Assembly (NCBI RefSeq): GCF_003290185.1
Contig: NZ_QNFY01000014.1
Span: 1 to 64,000 of the forward strand
Length of the DNA: 64,000 bases
Direction: 5' to 3'
DNA from: Chryseobacterium lathyri
GTDB taxonomy: Bacteria > Bacteroidota > Bacteroidia > Flavobacteriales > Weeksellaceae
Under the pieces are notes generated by a model. It was not told where the DNA came from, made no database searches, and worked only from the letters and a program-made list of their open reading frames with translations. The first letter of the stretch is position 1. Each line of letters starts with the position of its first letter. This document shows positions 59,679 to 64,000 of this stretch, piece after piece. The translations under genes were made by a program, and so were the position numbers.

Positions 59679-61018
59679 TGAAAAAAGTTGAAGTTCACCA
59701 TTCAGAAGAATTCAGGGATGTGATTAGCAAATTTCCTAGAAAGTTCAATTCTATTTTGGCACTTTCATTACTTATAATATTGATAATTTGCGGCTTACTC
59801 GGATGGTTTATCCAATCGCCTGAAATGATTCTTGCAAATGTAAAGGTTACAGCGGAAAAACCACCTATAACCATTGTTTCTGAAAGTAATGGGAAGATAA
59901 AAATTTTAGAATTTACCCCTCAGAAACAATTTAAAAAAGGTAGTGTTATTGGTGTTATAGAAAACTTAGGTGAAGAAGACAAAATCTTAAGACTTAAAGA
60001 TTCTCTTGTTAAATACCAATCTTCATTATACAAATTAAATCTTAAATCTTTTGATTTCGCTCAAGCAGACAATTTAGGGGAAGTTCAGGAACCATATTTT
60101 AAATTTATTACTGCTTTACATGAAGTGAATAATAATCGAAACAGTAATGAATATGATTTACAGGTAGAAATGTTGAAACAACAAATTGAACAATACCACT
60201 CACTAATTGCCCAAAGAAGTAACTTAAAAAAATTCAAATCCAAGGAAATCAGTATCTTATCTCAAAAATATAGAGATGATTCTATCTTATTATCAAAGAA
60301 AATGGCTATCGTAACAGATTTTGAAAACTCAGCTCTTAATTTTTTGAAAGAAAAGGAGAATCTTAAAAATATAGATATTGAAAATCTTAGAAATCAACTT
60401 AACATTGCGGATGCTAAAGGAAATCTAAATTTGTTTTTACTTCAAAAGAAGCTTAAGCTTTCAAATGTGGAGTTAAAACTGTTAGAAAGTTTTCAGCAAT
60501 TGGCACTTAGTGTCAATAACTGGGAGAAAAAATATTTAATAAAAGTACCTGTTGACGGACAAGTTGATTATGTTAACTTTATATCATCTAACCAGTTTAT
60601 TACTCAGGGTTCAATGCTTTTTAGTGTTTTACCTAATAATAATAAAATTATTGGACAAGTATTAATGCCAAGTGAAGGGGCAGGTAAAGTTAAAGTTGGC
60701 CAAACTGTTTTTATAAAGTTAAATGCATTTCCTTACCAAGAATTTGGGAAGTTGACAGGAACCGTTAAGAATATCTCATTAATACCCAACGAATCGCAAT
60801 ATCTTGTCATTGTGGAAATACCAAAAGGCCTTCAAAGCGATTCTGATAAAAACCTTTCATTTGGAAAAAATATGGAGGGCCAGGCTGAGATTATTGTTGA
60901 AAAGAAAAGACTAATTCACAAAATATTTGATAAGATTATAAAAGCATTTGATAGACAGGCGCCTGAAAAAGAACAGAAGACAGATAAAGAAAAAAAAGAG
61001 AATGAGAAAAATAAATAA
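59678..61018 (+). CDS. HlyD-family periplasmic adaptor
   Basis: 446 residues. One membrane helix at about 26-48 (ILALSLLIILIICGLLGWF), a split lipoyl/barrel domain (ESNGKIKILEFTPQKQFKKG), a long coiled coil in the middle (about 85-265), then the second half of the barrel (IKVPVDGQVDYVNFISSNQF). The C-terminus is Lys/Glu-rich. It links the inner-membrane ABC transporter to the TolC channel. Start overlaps the ABC stop (TAATG). Confidence 0.9.
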   Translation: MKKVEVHHSEEFRDVISKFPRKFNSILALSLLIILIICGLLGWFIQSPEMILANVKVTAEKPPITIVSESNGKIKILEFTPQKQFKKGSVIGVIENLGEEDKILRLKDSLVKYQSSLYKLNLKSFDFAQADNLGEVQEPYFKFITALHEVNNNRNSNEYDLQVEMLKQQIEQYHSLIAQRSNLKKFKSKEISILSQKYRDDSILLSKKMAIVTDFENSALNFLKEKENLKNIDIENLRNQLNIADAKGNLNLFLLQKKLKLSNVELKLLESFQQLALSVNNWEKKYLIKVPVDGQVDYVNFISSNQFITQGSMLFSVLPNNNKIIGQVLMPSEGAGKVKVGQTVFIKLNAFPYQEFGKLTGTVKNISLIPNESQYLVIVEIPKGLQSDSDKNLSFGKNMEGQAEIIVEKKRLIHKIFDKIIKAFDRQAPEKEQKTDKEKKENEKNK

Positions 61019-62534
61019 TGAAGTTGCTCAAATTCTAAAAGAATTTTTAAAAATAGAGTTCAATGAATATAAACATATATTAGTTGATGAATGTTTTGAG
61101 CTAATGCCGGGCAAATATTTTCTTAAACTAACGGTCGTTTGCGAAAATTACTCCTTCCGTATTTTAAGAGAAAGTAAAGATATAGAAGGAACTAAAATAA
61201 TTATTAATTATATTCCCAAAATTGGTATTTTAAAAAATTTAAATACAAAAGAAGGATATCTTTTTAATCAGTTTCCACATTCGATCATTATTAGAGACGA
61301 AAATCGGTTTTTGGTTAATTTAAAATCTTCTATTATTTTCTTCACAGAAAAACACAAAAGCATTATCAACAAAAGAGAAATAGATGAATTACGGTGGATT
61401 ACTTCTAATTATATTGCTGGTATTAAAAGTCAAGACTCTGACTATTTGAGATATAAAATTTATGAGGGATTAATTAACCTTTACAATTACTTTACACCAA
61501 ATGACTTTATATCATTATCTACTTTACCTATTCTGTTTTCATATCCATATTCACATCCTTACATAAAGCAGATTGTTAATAATGATTTATCATCCGTAGA
61601 TTTTGAACAAAGGATGAATGACGAGTTAAATAAATATGGTGGGGTGGTAAATAGTATAGATACAAAAAGCTCATTCTATTCGGATGAGGTAGTTATAGTA
61701 TTTAAATATTCTGACCTAGATCTTGATTCATTTCTTGAAAATATATTCTTTAAATTTTTTACAATTACTAGGAATGTTAATCACAGATTAAATAGCTTTT
61801 ATTGGGAAAAAGATATTGAGGGTTTTTTTACTCTTTATTTAAACGCAAATAGAGAATTAATTGAACGAGAAATATTTCCCGAAATAGAAGTCAAATTAAA
61901 TTCTAATGCACATGTAAAAGAAATAAGTGATATTTCTATGGTTTATGATCTATTTCAGGACGATTACTATTTGGGCTTAAATAGAATGTGTGAATATGTG
62001 TTAGAATTAAAAAGCAATGAGAGTTTAACCTGGAATCAAAATATAGCAATTTCGTATTGTATTGAACTATACTTAAACTGTTTTATAAGATTAAATTTTA
62101 GCAAGAAAGACTTTTTAGATTTCAACAAATATTTATCGCAGAAATGGCAATTATTTCTATTGTCAGACCAGGAATTGATTTCGAATGCATATGCAACTAT
62201 TTCAGAAATGTATCAAAAGTTTGAGAGGCTTTATTTAGTTAATGAAAACTCACTAAACGAAAACTTCAGTAGTAAAGTGGATAATTGGATATCTTCAGAT
62301 TCCTTTTTAGAAGAAATTGATGCTATTTCAGAAAGTATGGATAATTTTTTACATAAAAAAGAAAATATTTTTATTTCTAGTGCAATACTTTCTGGTTTTA
62401 GTGATAACACTAAATATGCATTTTTAGAAGGCTTTTTATTTAAGTTTTTTGGACTTATGGGGCTGGACACAGAGTCCAAAATCTACATAACCTATATAAT
62501 TAATAGATTAAGTAATGAAACTGAATTTAATTAA
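61002..62534 (+). CDS. Unknown 510-residue protein in the exporter operon
   Basis: 510 residues from the ATG at 61002; the frame extends to a TTG at 60948, rejected. It overlaps the HlyD gene by 17 bases and the RNA ligase gene by 20. No signal peptide or membrane helix. Near residue 225 is ELNKYGGVVNSIDTKSSFYS, which faintly recalls the E-x-x-RYGG...F-x-x-DS block of thiopeptide/lanthipeptide SpaB_C-type domains; I give this only weak weight. If real, the protein could modify the exported proteins. Otherwise the sequence is unlike anything I recognise. Confidence 0.6.
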   Translation: MRKINNEVAQILKEFLKIEFNEYKHILVDECFELMPGKYFLKLTVVCENYSFRILRESKDIEGTKIIINYIPKIGILKNLNTKEGYLFNQFPHSIIIRDENRFLVNLKSSIIFFTEKHKSIINKREIDELRWITSNYIAGIKSQDSDYLRYKIYEGLINLYNYFTPNDFISLSTLPILFSYPYSHPYIKQIVNNDLSSVDFEQRMNDELNKYGGVVNSIDTKSSFYSDEVVIVFKYSDLDLDSFLENIFFKFFTITRNVNHRLNSFYWEKDIEGFFTLYLNANRELIEREIFPEIEVKLNSNAHVKEISDISMVYDLFQDDYYLGLNRMCEYVLELKSNESLTWNQNIAISYCIELYLNCFIRLNFSKKDFLDFNKYLSQKWQLFLLSDQELISNAYATISEMYQKFERLYLVNENSLNENFSSKVDNWISSDSFLEEIDAISESMDNFLHKKENIFISSAILSGFSDNTKYAFLEGFLFKFFGLMGLDTESKIYITYIINRLSNETEFN

Positions 62535-63594
62535 ACTAAGGGAATCTATTAAGGATTCAAATATTACCATTGAAAAACATCCTACAGAAGATCTGTTTAT
62601 ATATGGTTATTTTAAACATCCTCTCTCCAAAACAAAAAGTATCTGGAATGAGTATTCTATTATGTGCAGAGGACTAATTTTAAATAGTGAAGGAGAAATT
62701 ATAGAAAGGGCATTTGACAAATTTTGGACATTCAGAAATCATATCACAGATAATTTAATTTCATTAAGCGAAAATAGAATTGTAAAATTACCAGATTCTA
62801 CGCCTAAAATTTATGAAAAATTAGATGGTACGATGGGAGTACTATATTGGGTTAAAAATACTCCGTATATAGCTACTCAGAGATCATTTTCTAGCCTAAA
62901 AGCAATAAAAGCCAGTGAGATAATACAAAAGAAATACCTTCAGGAAGCATTGAAACTGAACCGTAAGTTTTCTTACATTTTTGAGGTAATTTACCCTGAA
63001 GCCAGCCTTGTGGTAAATTATGGACAGGAAGAGGATTTAGTCTTGATTGGGGTAATTGATAAAGAGACTGGTAAGAGTATACAAAACATTTCCGAATTAG
63101 GTTTTAGAACTAAGAAAGATTTAACTGCTGAGTTCAAAAACTTCAAAAATCTCAATGAAATAGAAGAAGCAAACATAAATAATTTGGAGGGTGTCGTTTT
63201 GGAATATAACAATTCATTACGAATTAAAATTAAATTTCCATGGTACAAGGAAATTCATAAGGAGCTACAGAGTGTTATAAATGCCGAATATCAAATGATT
63301 GAAAGTATAAATAAGCTTAAGAAATATTATGGTTACAAAGAAAATCCACTTTCGACAACTTTGATAACGGAAGCCATAAAAAATGGAAGGACGCAGGAAA
63401 GTTTTGTCAATGAATTAAATATAGACCAAATCGATAGAGGAGCAATAAAATGGGTTTATCGACACTGGAATCAGTATGAGGAAACAAATACATCCATAAG
63501 CGAATTTTTCAATCAAAGTTTTGAATATGGCAACACTCCTGATGATAGAATATGGAAATGGAAAAATAGATATTTAGATAAATATTATGACTAA
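62515..63594 (+). CDS. RNA ligase (T4 Rnl1-like nucleotidyltransferase superfamily)
   Basis: 359 residues. The ligase motifs are in order: motif I IYEKLDGTMG (Lys102-x-Asp-Gly, the adenylated lysine), motif III-like SYIFEVIYPEAS, motif IV LEGVVLEYN, and motif V IKIKFPWY; RGLIL near residue 52 is a further conserved element. Such enzymes join or cap RNA ends using ATP. Overlaps the 510-residue gene by 20 bases and the Nudix gene by 8, so it belongs to the exporter operon. A role in RNA repair against a toxin, or in making a nucleotide-modified product, are both possible. Confidence 0.85.
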   Translation: MKLNLIKLRESIKDSNITIEKHPTEDLFIYGYFKHPLSKTKSIWNEYSIMCRGLILNSEGEIIERAFDKFWTFRNHITDNLISLSENRIVKLPDSTPKIYEKLDGTMGVLYWVKNTPYIATQRSFSSLKAIKASEIIQKKYLQEALKLNRKFSYIFEVIYPEASLVVNYGQEEDLVLIGVIDKETGKSIQNISELGFRTKKDLTAEFKNFKNLNEIEEANINNLEGVVLEYNNSLRIKIKFPWYKEIHKELQSVINAEYQMIESINKLKKYYGYKENPLSTTLITEAIKNGRTQESFVNELNIDQIDRGAIKWVYRHWNQYEETNTSISEFFNQSFEYGNTPDDRIWKWKNRYLDKYYD

Positions 63595-64000
63595 GAGTGC
63601 TGGGCTGCTTATTATTAAAAATAGTAAGGTTCTGTTAGTAAAGCCAAGACATATGGCTTCTGATAATAATTGGTCTATACCAAAAGGACTTATTGATAAA
63701 CCTAGTGATAGAAACATTATTGAAACTGCTATAAGAGAGACGTTCGAGGAAACTGGCATTCTGATTCCCAAAGACAAAATTGATCCTTCTAAAAGATCAT
63801 TAATAAGTTATGTAGATTCAAAAGGTATTTTATCAAAGATTATTTTTTATTTTGTAGTTGAGATTTCAGATAAAGAATATAATCAATATAAAATCTCAAA
63901 CGATTTCGACTCATCAGAAATTGAGGCAATTGCCTTTTTCTCGGCAAGAGAAGCTAGAAAAAAAGTTTATTGGAAGCAGCAATCAGTATTAAATTTTCTT
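63587..64000 (+). CDS. Nudix hydrolase (3' end beyond the window)
   Basis: First 138 codons only, no stop before the window ends. The Nudix box is present as GLIDKPSDRNIIETAIRETF followed by EETG; the REx2EExG core is intact, but the spacing after the first Gly is two residues longer than usual and the first Glu position is not matched. The start ATG overlaps the RNA ligase gene by 8 bases. It should hydrolyse a nucleoside diphosphate linked to another moiety. Paired with the RNA ligase and the nucleotidyltransferase, it suggests nucleotide chemistry in this operon. Confidence 0.8.
   Translation, partial: MTKSAGLLIIKNSKVLLVKPRHMASDNNWSIPKGLIDKPSDRNIIETAIRETFEETGILIPKDKIDPSKRSLISYVDSKGILSKIIFYFVVEISDKEYNQYKISNDFDSSEIEAIAFFSAREARKKVYWKQQSVLNFL

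Overview
The window looks like the chromosome of a Bacteroidota member, most likely Flavobacteriia close to Chryseobacterium (genus is an inference). Support: several TonB-dependent receptors with carboxypeptidase-regulatory N-termini, a FecI/FecR-type sigma/anti-sigma pair, a type IX secretion sorting tail, a C39-ABC exporter fed by proteins with Bacteroidota-type double-glycine leaders, and repeated TAnnTTTG -7 promoter elements, the signature of the Bacteroidota primary sigma factor.

Region 1 (2-39,085) is ordinary chromosome with many accessory metabolic genes. It starts inside a DUF2723 membrane protein. Next come a Tet(X)-like flavin monooxygenase with an AraC regulator, and a TonB receptor with a phosphatidylinositol-type phospholipase C. 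A redox block follows: LLM and 6PGDH-like oxidoreductases, a ketopantoate-reductase relative, a ferredoxin, and superoxide dismutase-DUF2480-FMN reductase, facing a SufR-like iron-sulfur regulator. A perfect CAAC-N6-GTTG palindrome lies on the sod promoter. Then come an MFS efflux pump with an AraC regulator, a sigma/FecR/TonB receptor system followed by a surface lipoprotein, a T9SS protein and an S41 protease, an orphan double-glycine peptide, a TonB receptor with a beta-propeller phytase, and an azoreductase with an ECF sigma factor.

Region 2 (39,141-42,814) is an integration boundary: tRNA-Ser(UGA), repeats that may bind integrase, a tyrosine recombinase, a decayed inverted T-arm fragment, and a protein with three NUMOD4 modules and no visible nuclease.

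Region 3 (about 43,000-64,000, to the window edge) is visibly more AT-rich and reads as a genomic island. It holds a metallopeptidase-like TPR protein, a stand-alone MutS-type ATPase, a flippase and a serine hydrolase, then the most interesting system here. Two secreted proteins share an almost identical double-glycine leader and an Asp/Asn/Gly-rich linker but end in unrelated domains, a zinc-metallopeptidase-like domain and a C39/papain-like cysteine-peptidase domain. Each is followed at 9-12 bp by a different exported protein (a candidate immunity protein). The same-strand run continues with two tandem pairs of a small membrane protein plus an HTTM/SdpB-like membrane protein. Upstream, a complete export machine (TolC, C39-peptidase ABC transporter, HlyD adaptor) is encoded with a nucleotidyltransferase, an unknown 510-residue protein, an RNA ligase and a Nudix hydrolase in one overlapping operon that runs off the window. 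The simplest reading is a polymorphic, leader-directed type I secretion system for protease effectors with added RNA-processing or modifying enzymes. Export route and domain families are supported by sequence; toxin/immunity roles are inferred.
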